Shown: positions 35,701 to 47,910, counted from the stretch's first letter. The stretch is 50,287 nt of DNA from Perkinsus chesapeaki (GCA_013115145.1 JAAPAO010000226.1:1-50287); one strand, 5' to 3'. The notes: generated from the sequence alone by a model not told the origin. Program-made: numbers and translations.

Positions 35701-37550
35701 GTCACTAGTATAGCATAAGCTGCAAATAATATACCCTCCCCCTTCCATTCATCAGCCTTTACACCCACCGACGCCCCTTCACTTTGCTTTTTCCGTTTAC
35801 GCCTACTCGTTTTACTAACCGAGGCTTCCTCCTCTTTATGGTGATGATGATGATGCTTGCCCTCCTTATGTCTATGATGCTTCTTCCGTTCATTTCCTTT
35901 ATGGCTGCTATGGCTTGTACACGGTGAGCTCGGTTCCTCAGTATCACCACCCTCAACCTTCCCCTCCACCTCGCACTCCCCCTTCCCAATCCTTGCTTTC
36001 TTAGCTGGCTTTGCCTCGTTTGATTCCTTTCTAGGTCGACCTCTACCCCTAGGAGGCTTCCAATCCGCTATACTAGTACCTGCTGACCCAGCGTTCTAAA
36101 CAGACCTGCCTTCTAGGCTGCGTATAGTTCAGAAACTCCGCAGACTCTAGCAGATCTATCGGCATCTAGCGATGTACTATTCGAAGAGCTCAACTGCGGC
36201 AGCCTAACAAACAATCCCGCAAGATCCGAGATAGCCATCGGCCAAACCCGAGTTAGGCAAACCTGACTTTCCAGGAAGATACTTCTGAAACGCAACCCGG
36301 CGTGCCGAGCTTTGGGTCGTCGGGTGTAGCAATACTGAAGATTCAGAGCCTCCAACTTCACATTCAAAACCGCCTGGGAGTCTGCCTTACGGTGATTTTC
36401 CAATTAGAGAAATGATACGCGCAGAGCCTGTAGCCTAGCACCGGAGGGGCCAGCATTCCCCATATAGCAGTTACCTACCATATCGCCGAACCTTCCTATA
36501 GTCCAGTAAAGGTATATTGGCTGCCCCCAAGTCCTGTAGATCTCTTCGGGCATCCTGGAGTAGATCTGGTGTTGCTGTTATCCAACATAACCTCCTATAG
36601 CCCATATTCCACAGGTGAAGCATTAACGCTGCAATCACTCTACCCTTACCACATCTGAAAAAGTTTACGAAAAGTGACGACGACTAAGGAGCCGTTTGCT
36701 AATCATACTGCGTGCTACTTCCGACTCCACGAAATAGATGCATTCTCCGTGCTCAACGGCAATGGCACGTACATAGCTAAGGTACCCATAAGGTAGCCGA
36801 AACTATAAGGTCTGACAGCCGCCTGCCTCTAGTGGTCCATCGCTACCACCGAACACTATGATGACGATAATGACAATTTTACGCCTCAACGTACCAAATT
36901 TCTTCCTCGAGGAGCAGTGCGGACGCGGCTAGGTTAGTCGACATAGTATTGTCCCCTCCCCAAGGCCATGCGTACACCCCTACTACCCAGTTCCGTCTCC
37001 AAGACAGAAGCCTGATGGCCTCCCTGCCTCCTTATCCAATCTAAACTTCCTAGCAGCATAGGCTACTGCTTCTAACTGTAATGATGATATCATACCAGAC
37101 TCTATTGTGGCCTAAGCAAGCAATACTCAGGCCCATCAACACACGACGCGCCGTCCGGTAGAAATTTCCAGCAGTCTTTCCGATATCACCGACAAAATTC
37201 ATTTTTATATCAGTTTCCGATGAACAACCCTTCTTGATCTACAATCACGCAGCCCCAAAGGAGCATACTCGAAGAGATAGTGCAATAGTACTACTACCTT
37301 AGGTATCCTAATCTCCTCTCTTTCTAATGGAGGCATGGCTGTAGTGGCCATTAACATAGTCTCTGCTAACTCATCTGGATGGGGTAATGCCCCACAGGAT
37401 GGATCCAAACGGAAGGACTAGACAAGAGCATCAATATTGCTATGTACGAAACAGCTCGATGGCCATACAGAATACGAATATGGTACAACTATCGGTGCAT
37501 CGGGAGGTATGAAGTCCGAACAAGTCTCGTCGGCTTATCCGTACATCACC
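32788..37550 (-). CDS. SBNO: Strawberry-notch (SBNO) DExH-type nuclear helicase
   Basis: SBNO proteins are nuclear superfamily-2 helicase-like chromatin and transcription regulators. On minus, exons read PHPDELAETMLMATTAMPPL (about 37350), SSLQLEAVAYAARKFRLDKE (about 37080), Walker A LGDGTG-CGKGRVIAALMLHL (split by a 350-nt intron), TATPDLLQDARRDLQDLGA, then a long insert, GEGILFAAYAILVTT, Walker B FVCLDECHKAKNV (about 35550), PLDDLIDLMGGPTKVAELTG (about 34540), DKLVAVISEAASAGISLHAD, and motif VI LPWSAEKTVQQLGRVHRTNQ (about 34090). It ends GDAGIPEGFYE at 32788. The insert at about 35700-36090 holds an AT-hook (RGRGRPRKES), Lys/Arg clusters and six consecutive His. The first exon, and thus the start, was not identified; the upper coordinate is approximate. 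Confidence 0.82.
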
Positions 37551-37587
37551 AAAAGGTCATATAGAGGTTAGTATATTACTGTTATTG

Positions 37588-39491
37588 TTATTGCCTAACT
37601 ACTCGACTCATGTCCCTAGGTTGTACTACCTCCTTCATATGCACCATATGACCGTCTTTAGTAGTAAGGGAGGCTGGAAGGTGTGTAGCATCAGCTATAG
37701 TGCTAACATATACCCATTCCTCAGAGTTACTATCGGTAATAGAGGATGAGGAGGAGGACATACAATCATGCCACCCTAGATTATCAATAGACACTATAGT
37801 AACACAATACTAACAATAACACTACGGACAACATCAATACACAACTTCATGTCTGTAGTATGCCACCATCAAGCTTGGGTAAAGGAGGCACCACCATGCC
37901 ACCCTACCACAACAGCACCATCACTGAAGTATCTATTCCGAGCATGCCCTACCTGCGCCTGAACCCTCCCACTCGAGGCCGCTGATCCTTTGCTGCGCCC
38001 ACTCCTTCGCGACCGGCATGACTTAGTAGTGTCCGTTCGATAGGATCGGGCGGTATGCAGCGATTCAGCTGCTTTCGGGCGGCCTTCCCATCGCTTGGGC
38101 AACGATGCTTCGCTCCGCCCTGTATCCCTACCACTTTTAATTTCCGCTATCCTATCCCATGCCTGATTTGAGAGAAGTGCGGTATGAACACCTGTTAGCA
38201 TACGTACAGTAGGCCTAGGTTTCGGATATGGAAGGCTCGGCTGGCTTAGCCTATGGTCCACATTTGATACTATATCAAACCCTCTACGATACTCCTCAGC
38301 AAACCTACATACCATAACGCTCCCAACAACCCTCTATGAGGCAAGTACCTATCGTGGCTGATACCGTTCATTCTCCTACTCTTCTCGACATGCCCCCGAC
38401 TCACATCTCGGACCTGCCGCGCAGTAGCTGGCTGCTAGCCCCCACCACTATTATCATTCCCTATATATTACATGCCAATTGTTCTCCATTATATATCTAT
38501 TCTTATACCGCTCCTTCCTCTCATCAGCTGCTATATCCATCACCTCCAATGCCTCTGAGTTATTAACTTCATGGCTCACAGGATTCCAAAAGTTCCCCAG
38601 ACGTCCCCTATAGACACATCTCTCCTCCAACCCCTGAGCACTAATAAGCATGCATTACCTAACACAAGGAGGTTGCTGTGCCAAGGCCCTCTCGACCCGC
38701 TCCACGTCCATGGCTTCAGACACTCTCTTCATGCCTACCAATGAGGCGTAAATCCACGATAGAATCAGCGGTATTACTGTCCTCCTCTCTGGGATCAGTA
38801 AAACGCTGCAACACGGGATCGAACCTGTTTCTCTAAGAGGAACGCCTCTCGCTCTACCATCGGAGCAGATTTCCTACCGCTCTATATTTAGCAGCTGCGA
38901 AAGCCTTCTGTAATGATGCTTCCTTCTCAGCTTGCTTTTCATGATCATACAGATACTTAGTGGTTATAATATTATAGTCCTTCTCTGTATAGGATGGCAC
39001 CAGACGTTCCCCCTATAAGCCCATTGCCACCATTCCCTATCCCTCCTCCTCCTCACTACCTTCCTAACTCCACTGCCATCATCTCCCTTTGGCCTATCCT
39101 TCGGATTTGCCCAATGATGCACATCATGAGACAGGTTTGATAATATATTATAATCCACCAAAGTAGATGGCATACTAGACCTCCCTACCCCTGGCCTCTT
39201 GTATCTGACACCTCTAGCTATCACCACCTCTTACCATCCTATCACCACTCACGTTAAGGTCATAGGATGATCTCCTGTGAGGCCCTGTAGTCTAGACGCA
39301 TTGGTGATGATATCAAATGGTTGCTCTCTAAGCAGCTGTATATCAATTGCCGCGTTAAAATGCCTGCCAATAGACTAAAGTCGCCGCCGCTTTCCCCTGT
39401 TATATCACTTTATCCGAGCCTTCTCCTCTTCAATCCTCAAAGCCAAATCCCCGTCCTTATCCCGAAGGCTGCCTACTATACGAGTGGACAT
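37588..39491 (-). CDS. Probable cilia/flagella-associated protein with repeated D-(Y/F)-N/D-I-(L/I/V)-(S/T)-N motifs
   Basis: Exons on minus start at ATG complement of 39491 (MSTRIVGSLRDKDGDLALRI, EEEKARI), then HFNAAIDIQLLREQPFDIIT with N. Next are STLVDYNILSNLSHDVHHWA, VPSYTEKDYNIITTKYLYDH with EKQAEKEASLQKAFAAAKY, NFWNPVSHEVNNSEALEVMD with KERYKNRYIMEN, RRGFDIVSNVDHRLSQPSLP, and a Ser-rich end at 37588. Four DYNI-type motifs are spread along the protein. I recall this layout from conserved flagellar or microtubule-associated proteins of ciliates, Plasmodium and algae, but cannot name the orthologue. Several junctions (near 38000 and 38730-38880) are uncertain; one intron carries a tRNA-like sequence. 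Confidence 0.6.
38793..38870 (-). pseudogene. Degenerate tRNA-like sequence inside an intron
   Basis: On minus: a D-arm-like GCTC-CGATGGTA-GAGC (A box), an AGAGG/CCTCT hairpin, a T-arm-like CAGG-TTCGATC-CC (B box), seven acceptor-like bases, one base, then TTTT. The anticodon loop is too short and the acceptor ends do not pair, so it is not a working tRNA. It lies in the intron after AAAKYRA of the DYNI-motif gene. The TTTT-side flank (GCGTTTTACTG) is identical in the intron at 13610-13659. Confidence 0.45.
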
Positions 39492-39645
39492 GTGCAGAAT
39501 CTCCCCTTCTCTCAAACCCCTCCACTGAGTCCAAAGCAAACACCCTAAACTTCACATGAAACTCATATTAACCAAAAACCCACAGGGCTCCACAGACAAC
39601 ATTCAATCATCCGCCATTTCCACTGCCGACGACTATTCATACCAA

Positions 39646-41190
<1,545 letters not shown>

Positions 41191-41303
41191 TTTCCTATCC
41201 CATACCCTATCTCTTTCTAACCCCCCACAAGTGCATTTCTACGATACTTCCCATAGCTCCCCTAATGGCTCAGTCACCAACCAACTAATGCAGAGTCACT
41301 TTG

Positions 41304-41655
41304 CTATGTAAAAGTTCGGCAAAGAATCCATATTTTGCGGGCCTTATTCACCGTGGGCCCATCTCCCAGAGAGTCTGTGAGTTTTCAAAGATATTAGAAG
41401 GTAGGATATGCCTGATATCCTATACCCTTGGTAGCCCCCCGCCCCCTCACCTGGATTAGCCATATAAGGATCACCAGTACCGGCAACAATAGTAGTTTTG
41501 ATAGTAGCCTGCCCGCTGTTCTTAGCACCCTCTGAGAAGCTACCAGACCAACGAATAGCCATCCTTGTAGTGGCCGCTTTAATAGCAAAGCTCAGAGTTG
41601 TTGAAGCACTGCTGCTGCTGATGCTGCTGCCTACCGCTGCTGCCTTAGATAACAT
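41304..41655 (-). CDS. Small protein with possible mitochondrial targeting, unknown
   Basis: ATG complement of 41655 opens MLSKAAAVGSSISSSSASTT, then LSFAIKAATTRMAIRWSG, a Ser/Ala/Arg-rich start like a mitochondrial presequence. It continues through KNSGQATIKTTIVAGTGDPY. A 76-nt GT-AG intron (41375-41450) joins MANP to DSLGDGPTVNKARKIWILCR and a TAG stop. The whole is about 90 residues. Alternatively, the first exon is the leader of HPPD, whose own first exon was not found. Not recognised otherwise. Confidence 0.4.
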
Positions 41656-41742
41656 ATCAATTCACTGCTAACATCGCCGCACTATGGATAATTAAGATGA
41701 ACCAAATAGATATGATAGAAACAACATATTTAACTCCGACCA

Positions 41743-43199
41743 CTAGCGGTGGTCACTATATATGAATTCATTGAAAACAGTGCCTTTATCAGCGATGGGT
41801 GTACTTCTCCTTTTTACACTACCAAGAGACTCATCTTCCTCACTTTTCCTTTTCCTTGACGGGCTGCTATGCTGCCCTTTTCTGACACCTCCATGAGCCA
41901 TGAGGTAGTCCTTAACTTCGTCACTACACCCCCTTTCCTCTGCCATGTCCAATATACTCTCCCCTGTAGCCTTATCTATCACTGTAAGTTTACATCCTAT
42001 CCTATTAACCAACTGCAATGCCCCTATAGGATCACTACTCTCCATACACCTACACCACATACTCCCACCATTCACCTCCATTACCACACCTTACCGCACA
42101 AGTAGCTGAAAGGGCCGTTGCTGGACCATCTGCCCGAGTCCAACCAAAAAGAGGTTAACATCCGACCATACCTCGACAGGTAGACAGCTCTCCAATTGCT
42201 GCCGTGTGGCCTCCGGCGAACCTAAGCCATGCTATCGGCCGCTGCCCAATGATCATCCTTACCAGCATTCTTGGTCCATCCTAGCTTAGTCGCAATACGA
42301 TGCACATGGGTATCTACACATATCCCAGCATCACGTCGGCCATGACCTATTTCCATCATCTAAAGTAATGTTCCTATCAATACACGATACTAACAACCGC
42401 TTACTAAGACCGCCATCTTAGGCCCAACTCCTGGCAAGGACATAAGCCCCTCCATAGTGTCCGGTACCTAACAACAGTCCACTTGTGAGCTTGATTCCCC
42501 TAACGCTACTCATATCTGCAAAACCCCCCTGTAGAATGTCATTGAATATTTCGAGACATAAACCACCAGGTGTGCACATCATCCCTACTACTATTCACCT
42601 TGCCATCAAACTGCTCCAAGAGGATCTCAGCAACCTTCTTTATATTCTTAGCCTTGGTATTATGAAAGCCGACCCCTTTGATCTGCTCATCGATTTCCTT
42701 CTCTGTCATTGATGCCACATTATACCGAGTGAGTCCTCCTTTATCCTTTAAGCACTTGTGTAGATTACCCATAGCTTTGGCATTCTCCTAAACCCGGCCC
42801 AGTCCAACTCTACCACCACAGGAGCCCTTACTTGATCCTTAGTTTGGCTACTTAACATAGCCGCCACTAATAGCTGGTATCTTCTATCATCCGGCTTCCC
42901 CTTAGGATCTGTCAGCATATGACACCCCATAGTGTCAACTGGTGCATCTCGTACTGCCCTCAGTTCCTTGACTATTGCCCATACCTTAACCACCCTTTCC
43001 ATACTCCAGCCCACCAGCCCTCCTTGCCTTTTCAAAGTCCTGTGGTTTCCGGACCGTTTCCTTATTACCCTTTACTTTATTAAAAGTATTGCTTTCCTTC
43101 GATGGTTTATCCTCGAAACTGGTCTAAAGCCATATCGGTAATCGAATGCCACTTGTTAGAAGGAGAGCCCACCTGAATGAGCCGAGGAGATCTCCGCAT
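41743..43199 (-). CDS. NTH1: Endonuclease III (NTH1) with C-terminal ankyrin-like extension
   Basis: Bifunctional DNA glycosylase/AP lyase of base-excision repair. The start (complement of 43199) gives MRRSPRLIQ, basic and NLS-like, then a 50-nt intron and TSFEDKPSKESNTFNKVKGN. Core motifs are APVDTMGCHMLTDPKGKPDD, RRYQLLVAAMLSSQTKDQV, TEKEIDEQIKGVGFHNTKAK, the helix-hairpin-helix LPGVGPKMAVL with catalytic Lys, and ICVDTHVHRIATKLGW with catalytic Asp. After FLVGLGQMVQQRPFQLLVR the four Cys of the usual Fe-S loop are absent. A spliced exon then adds MESSDPIGALQLVNRIGCKL and GESILDMAEERGCSDEVKDY, which are ankyrin-like, plus SPSRKRKSEEDES (NLS). Confidence 0.75.
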
Positions 43200-43501
43200 T
43201 CATGAAAACTGCAACATCAACGTCGCGTGCATCAAAATCCGAGATGCGTAGGTACGTTGAGGAAATACGAGAGAGTGCAAGATACGCAAGATTTCATGGA
43301 AGTCCTAAGCGTAGTGATACATCATAAATTGCCACTCTCTGTAGACGAGAAGTCCCGCTGTGTGTGGCATTGGTTATCTGATAGCTCAATGTCTCAGGAA
43401 TGACAATAAGTTAGCTCAAGTCTAGGGACCTTCACTGGGGACAGGTTGCACAATAGAGTCGGTGGCATGCTGCTGCTAGGGTGTTAGCATAGATTGTATT
43501 A
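43200..43501. promoter_or_regulatory. Divergent promoter region NTH1/galactokinase
   Basis: 302 bases between two divergent starts. It must contain both promoters and any 5' UTRs. No defined motif is recognised. Confidence 0.4.
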
Positions 43502-45164
43502 ATGGCCATTACACCATCCAACAGCATGCCTCTGGCTGATGACGTTAAAGCTGCCTACTTAGCAGACTTTAAGGATACCTCTCCAAATGTTATAGTGAGA
43601 TCCCCAGGTCGGGTCAATCTCATTGGTGAACATATAGACTATAATGGCTTTGGTGTGCTTCCTTGTGCTATTGAGAGGTATGCTCTCTCCAATCTTCCAT
43701 TGCCTATGTATCCATCTCCAGGTACACCTTTATTGCCGCTGGCTTGTCAAAGGACAATAGCTCTGATTTGATGTCTCTGAGACATTTAGATGAGAAGGAG
43801 TTCCCAGCCAAGGTCATCTCTTCCCTACCTACCAAAACTCCCATACCGGTACTTCCTCTAATAACCTTGAATTGCATCATATACCTCTCTAGGCTCACCA
43901 TTGGACTAACTATGTCCTAGCTGCTTATATGGGCCTAATTGAACGCCTTGGCTCCGATGCTATACCAACAGATAAATGCATCCAGATGGTTGTTGCCGGT
44001 GATCTTCCCAGGGCAGCCGGCGTCTCATCCAGTACTACTCTAACCCTCAGCTTGTATACCATTCATTCCGCTCTAGGTTCCTCTCTGGTTGTTGCCGCTG
44101 CTTTGGCCATCCTTGGTGTCTTCGGCCTGGAGGATAAGCTCACCCGTCTGGAGCTGGCTAACGTCTGTGCCGACTGTGAAAGGTCAGTCTCCACTTTATC
44201 TGCTGTTCTCCAAATAACAGCCTCAGGTTTGTAGGGACTGCCGGAGGCGGAATGGATCAGGCGGCAATATTGCTATCGAAAAGGGGTGCAGCCACTCATA
44301 TAACTTTCACACCGGTTCTCAAGGCCGAGCCAGTTCCCCTTCCCAAAGGTTCTCAGTTTATAGTAGCCAACTCACTGGTGTCCAGTGCCAAGGCTGAGAC
44401 CGCTCCTTTCCGGTAGGACACTTATCGGTATTGTCAGTTCAATGTTGTTGGAAGGTATAATAAAAGAGTATTTGAATGCCGTATTGCCGCTTATATGGTC
44501 CATAAGGGTCTGGGCCTGGATGATGCCCTCATCAAGAATATTTGTAACTATAACTTCGCCGATCTAATGAACAACGCAGGTTGTACCGATCTTCTCGAGA
44601 TGCTTTCAAAGTGCGAGGCTATCCTGCCAGGGGAGCCTCAAACCCGCCAGCAGGTAGTCCCTCCTCCAATCGTGCTTCGTCACTTTGTTCTCCCAGATAG
44701 CCTCCGCTGTCCCCCAGCCTATCATCGATCAGCTCCTAGATCATCGTTGCGGCCGTTCCGTTTGGGATCTCAACGATGATTTTCATCTACTTGAAAGGAC
44801 GCGTCATGTCTACACTGAAGCCAACCGAGTGTTGGCATTTGCAGCTGGCGGCAAGTCTCTCACCGCCCTCGGCCAGATGCTCACCGACAGCCATAAGTCT
44901 TGTTCCGGTGACTATGATTGCTCGTGCCTCGAGTTGGATGACTTGGTCCATTGCTTCCTTGATGCTGGTGCCCTCGGTGCTCGCTTGACAGGTGCTGGCT
45001 GGGGTGGCTGTGTGGTGGCAATGGTCCACGAGGGTGAAGGCGATAAGGTTATGGCCGAAGTCCGCAAGTCGTATTATGATAAACATTCCCTCGTGGGCTC
45101 GAGTGATGTGATGTTCTCTTTCGAGCCAGCTGATGGAGCCCAGGTTCTCTATTTGGCCCAGTAA
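43502..45164 (+). CDS. GALK: Galactokinase/N-acetylgalactosamine kinase (GHMP kinase)
   Basis: Phosphorylates galactose or GalNAc at C1 in the cytosol. ATG 43502 opens [20 protein letters not shown]. The galactokinase signature is [20 protein letters not shown] with LPCAIE; the VLP-x-A-I-E ending resembles GALK2-type enzymes. Next are the ATP loop [35 protein letters not shown], and the C-terminal [17 protein letters not shown] motif near residues 130-110 from the end. Introns occur near 43680-43760, 43860-43930, 44180-44235, 44400-44460 and 44650-44720. The final exon ends [14 protein letters not shown] at 45164. All three GHMP motifs are intact. Galactose versus GalNAc preference cannot be decided. 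Confidence 0.88.
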
Positions 45165-45295
45165 GATTCCCGTTTTTAAAAGGGTGGGGCCTCCGACACT
45201 GTACAGATTGCTATCTACTAAATTTGTTTAGCTTCTTCTAATCCTCATGTCTGTTGTGTGCTCAGTGGGTCTAATGTCTGAGGTAAACCTTTCGG

Positions 45296-46219
45296 ATGTC
45301 GGTGCCGATCACGCAGGATGAGCTGGTGGCTATGCAGCCGCCAGAGCCAGAGGCTGCTAGGGCGATGCCAATCGATGAAGTTAGGGCTAGGAGAAGGCAA
45401 ATGAAGAATAGGGAGTTCCGGTAATGCCGACAGGGGAGAAGGGGAGATCAATGTGGTGGTTCAGACAGTATTTGGTGGACGCTGGTCTGGTCGAGGCCAT
45501 TGTTAAAATGTTTGTGGGGTTGCTGGAGGCGGACCAGCTGCCTCACTTGGATGATAATAGACCGGAAACACACGCTGAAATGGGGAGCACAATTCTGACG
45601 GTTAGGCCATGGAAGGAGGAGCTACTACTGCTGGCTTAGGATTTTTTTGGGAAGTATAGAGATCCTGCGTGGGATGAGGTAGAGGCACTAGAGGCGGAGA
45701 ACGAGGAGCTTAAAAGGTCTATTGAAGAGCTTGAAGGGAAGATACCTCAACTTAATGAAAGTATATTCATAGCCAAAATCGATAGAACAGCATCTCAATG
45801 GTGGACAGCAGTGACGGCTAAGACGACCAATGCCACGGTAGGGTCAGGAGCGGTAGGGGGACACAAATTGTGTTAATAGGCGACGACATTGACGCCGAAG
45901 GAGATAATCGCGGTGCTGCAGCCGGTAGGCGATGCTCTGGAGAAGGTAAAGAAGAGTGATGATCTTACAAAGGAGGATGTAAGGTTGATGGAGAAGGACT
46001 GTTGATTAGGGATGGTCTCAGGTAATGGGTTTCATACGCGCCCTGGCTGGAGGAGATAATGAGGTAGACGTCGTAGAAGTAACACTGAAATGGGCAACCT
46101 TTCTGTCACCACCTGCTGAGGGGCAAGTGGCTGAGGCTCCGGACTCTGAAGCAGTCTCCTCCTGGTGGGGAGCATTCTTTGACTGGAAGATGGCCAAGGA
46201 TAGCTCGGAGCAGGCATGA
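45296..46219 (+). CDS. MYCBP (AMY-1/FAP174)-like protein with extended C-terminus
   Basis: ATG 45296 gives MSVPITQDELVAMQPPEPEA, then RARRRQMKNREFR. Splicing out 46 nt joins QYLVDAGLVEAIVKMFVGLL and EADQLPHLDD; a second intron joins DFFGKYRDPAWDEVEALEAE with a leucine-zipper-like NEELKRSIEELEGKI. REFRxYL-x-GLVxxIVKMxVxLLEx plus the coiled coil matches MYCBP. In flagellates its homologue FAP174 is an AKAP-binding central-pair protein. Further in-phase exons (LTPKEIIAVLQPVGDALEKV; GFIRALAGGDNEVDVVEVTL; SWWGAFFDWKMAKDSSEQA) extend it well past normal MYCBP length (about 103). These may belong to a separate downstream gene. MYCBP part good, extension unsure. Confidence 0.6.
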
Positions 46220-46295
46220 TACAAATCATTCTGGTGTGATGAGGTTATTGTGTTGGTCACTGTTGCTGATCAAGCGAGGCTCGTTCCTTTTTCTA

Positions 46296-46975
46296 ATGGC
46301 TGGGCTGCCTAAGAAGATCGATCCCGCGCGGCTACGTAAAACCTGGGTACGCTTAGTTGTTGATGAGCACTTGTAGATACCTTCTTCGCACGATGTAGCG
46401 TGGTGGCCAACTTGCTGCAGTCGAGGCTAGCTATGCCTATCATGTAAAACGCATGGCTTGTCGAGTCGCTTATGAGCCTATAGGTATCCTTTGAACCCAC
46501 AGCTCGGCCAATTGAAGGATCGTAACCCTATCGCGGTATCACGGTTCTCCCAAGTGAGCAGCAGCAGCATGACAACTTCACATAGGACTTTGGTCTTCTG
46601 TAGGAGCAAGTGGCGCAGACATTATCCCATGTAGCACCAGCAGTAGTGGGCCTCACTCATATGGCAAGGGTCCTCAAAGCCGGCCATGCCCTGGAGTATT
46701 ACGCCACAAGTGGAGGTCGGAGGCGTTTCCGTCGACGTGAGAAGAGCTTGCCAAAGGATAAGGTGAAGTACAGGTAAGCCGGGGGCTTTGAGCGTTGAGA
46801 CTGGAGGGTGTCACAGATGGCATCGATTGCGCGTCCAACATCATAAGAAATTTGGCATCGTTTCAAAGACAGGGCTGGCGCACGGGTGGAGCAGGTAGGA
46901 TGCGAAGTTTGTGTAGTGTCTCTGACCTGCTGGTTGGTAGATACGGTGGAGGACGACCGGCAGATGCATGGCTGA
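46296..46975 (+). CDS. Small basic protein, unknown
   Basis: ATG 46296 opens MAGLPKKIDPARLRKTW. Short introns join LGQLKDRNPIA and EQVAQTLSHVAPAVVGLTHM with ARVLKAGHALEYYATSGG, then RRRFRRREKSLPKDKVKYR. The reading stays in phase across two GT-AG introns. The last exon is uncertain; one choice ends at TGA 46973-46975. The size, charge and Ala-rich helix would suit an organellar or ribosomal accessory protein, but I do not recognise the family. Confidence 0.4.
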
Positions 46976-47661
46976 ATACCCTTTATAAATGATAACATGC
47001 TTACTTTCCTGACGATATGTTTCAGAGCTCACAGGTGTTTGTTGTTGTATGATACAGTGCTATATGGAACAGTATAACAATCGAACGAGCCGCAAGTGGT
47101 TTACGGTCTCATCGCCACAAAATAGGCTCGCCTATCGTACACAAATGATGTTTACAGAGTAGACAAGGTTAGTTGGGCCACACGCGCTAGTCATATTATA
47201 ACACAAATAGGAATCCGGGCGGGCGAGGGTTGGCCCTAGCTTGTGCAGCGTGAACAGACTGTACATTCCTTGGTTTGTCATTAGTAATGGTTAGGTATTT
47301 TGGCTTAAGTTGTGGCATCCTTTTTTTTCTTTCATTTCACCCTACTGTCACGGTGGAGGTGATGCGCGAGCTCGTGTAGAGTACTCGCCATCATCTCGCA
47401 GTGCTGGCGTAGGATTTCTCGTACTATTGGACCACCACCCCCATCCGGAACTCGTGCGTTGTCCTGCGACCTATGCGGCGCAAAACGGCGTGCTAAGTTC
47501 CCGGGTTGGGTGTTTCGCTAGACACGCGTTTTTGGTGGTCCTGCCAGCCCTTGCTGCGCTACTCCCACTCCCGTGGCCGTAGGGAAGCGTGACGCCCAAC
47601 TAACACTCATAGGCGACAAGTAAGCAAAGATAGCAGCGCGTACGAGTCAAATTAATTGGGT
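46976..47661. other. Intergenic, non-coding
   Basis: No convincing reading frame. The only notable item is a spliced-leader-like stretch at 47289-47309. A run of eight T follows at about 47321-47329. Confidence 0.4.
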
Positions 47662-47910
47662 TCAAACATGAATCGCTCTGTTCAGAGACTTGGAATATAT
47701 CCATTTTCCGCATTCGATACCTAGCCTGACCAGTGGTGTCTTGGCTGGTATCCACTTCACAAGGATCGCTTGGTAATATTCCTCACCACCGATTTCGGCT
47801 GAGAAGATACCCTTAGGGAGCGGGAGGCCACGAAAGCCGTCTTGCACCAGTCCAACAGATGACTGGTAGATAATGCCAATAATAGCAAAGAGTAGTTTCT
47901 TGAAAAGGAG
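47662..47910 (-). pseudogene. Secreted-protein fragment without a visible start codon
   Basis: The frame opens with KKLLFAIIGIIYQSSVGLVQ, a good signal peptide, followed by DGFRGLPLPKGIFSAEIGGE, EYYQAILVKWIPAKTPLVRL and GIECGKWIYSKSLNRAIHV to a stop. A stop lies just 5' of the signal peptide and no ATG or convincing splice was found, so it may be a pseudogene or an exon of a larger gene. Small secreted proteins of this kind are common in parasitic protists; the family is not identified. Confidence 0.4.
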
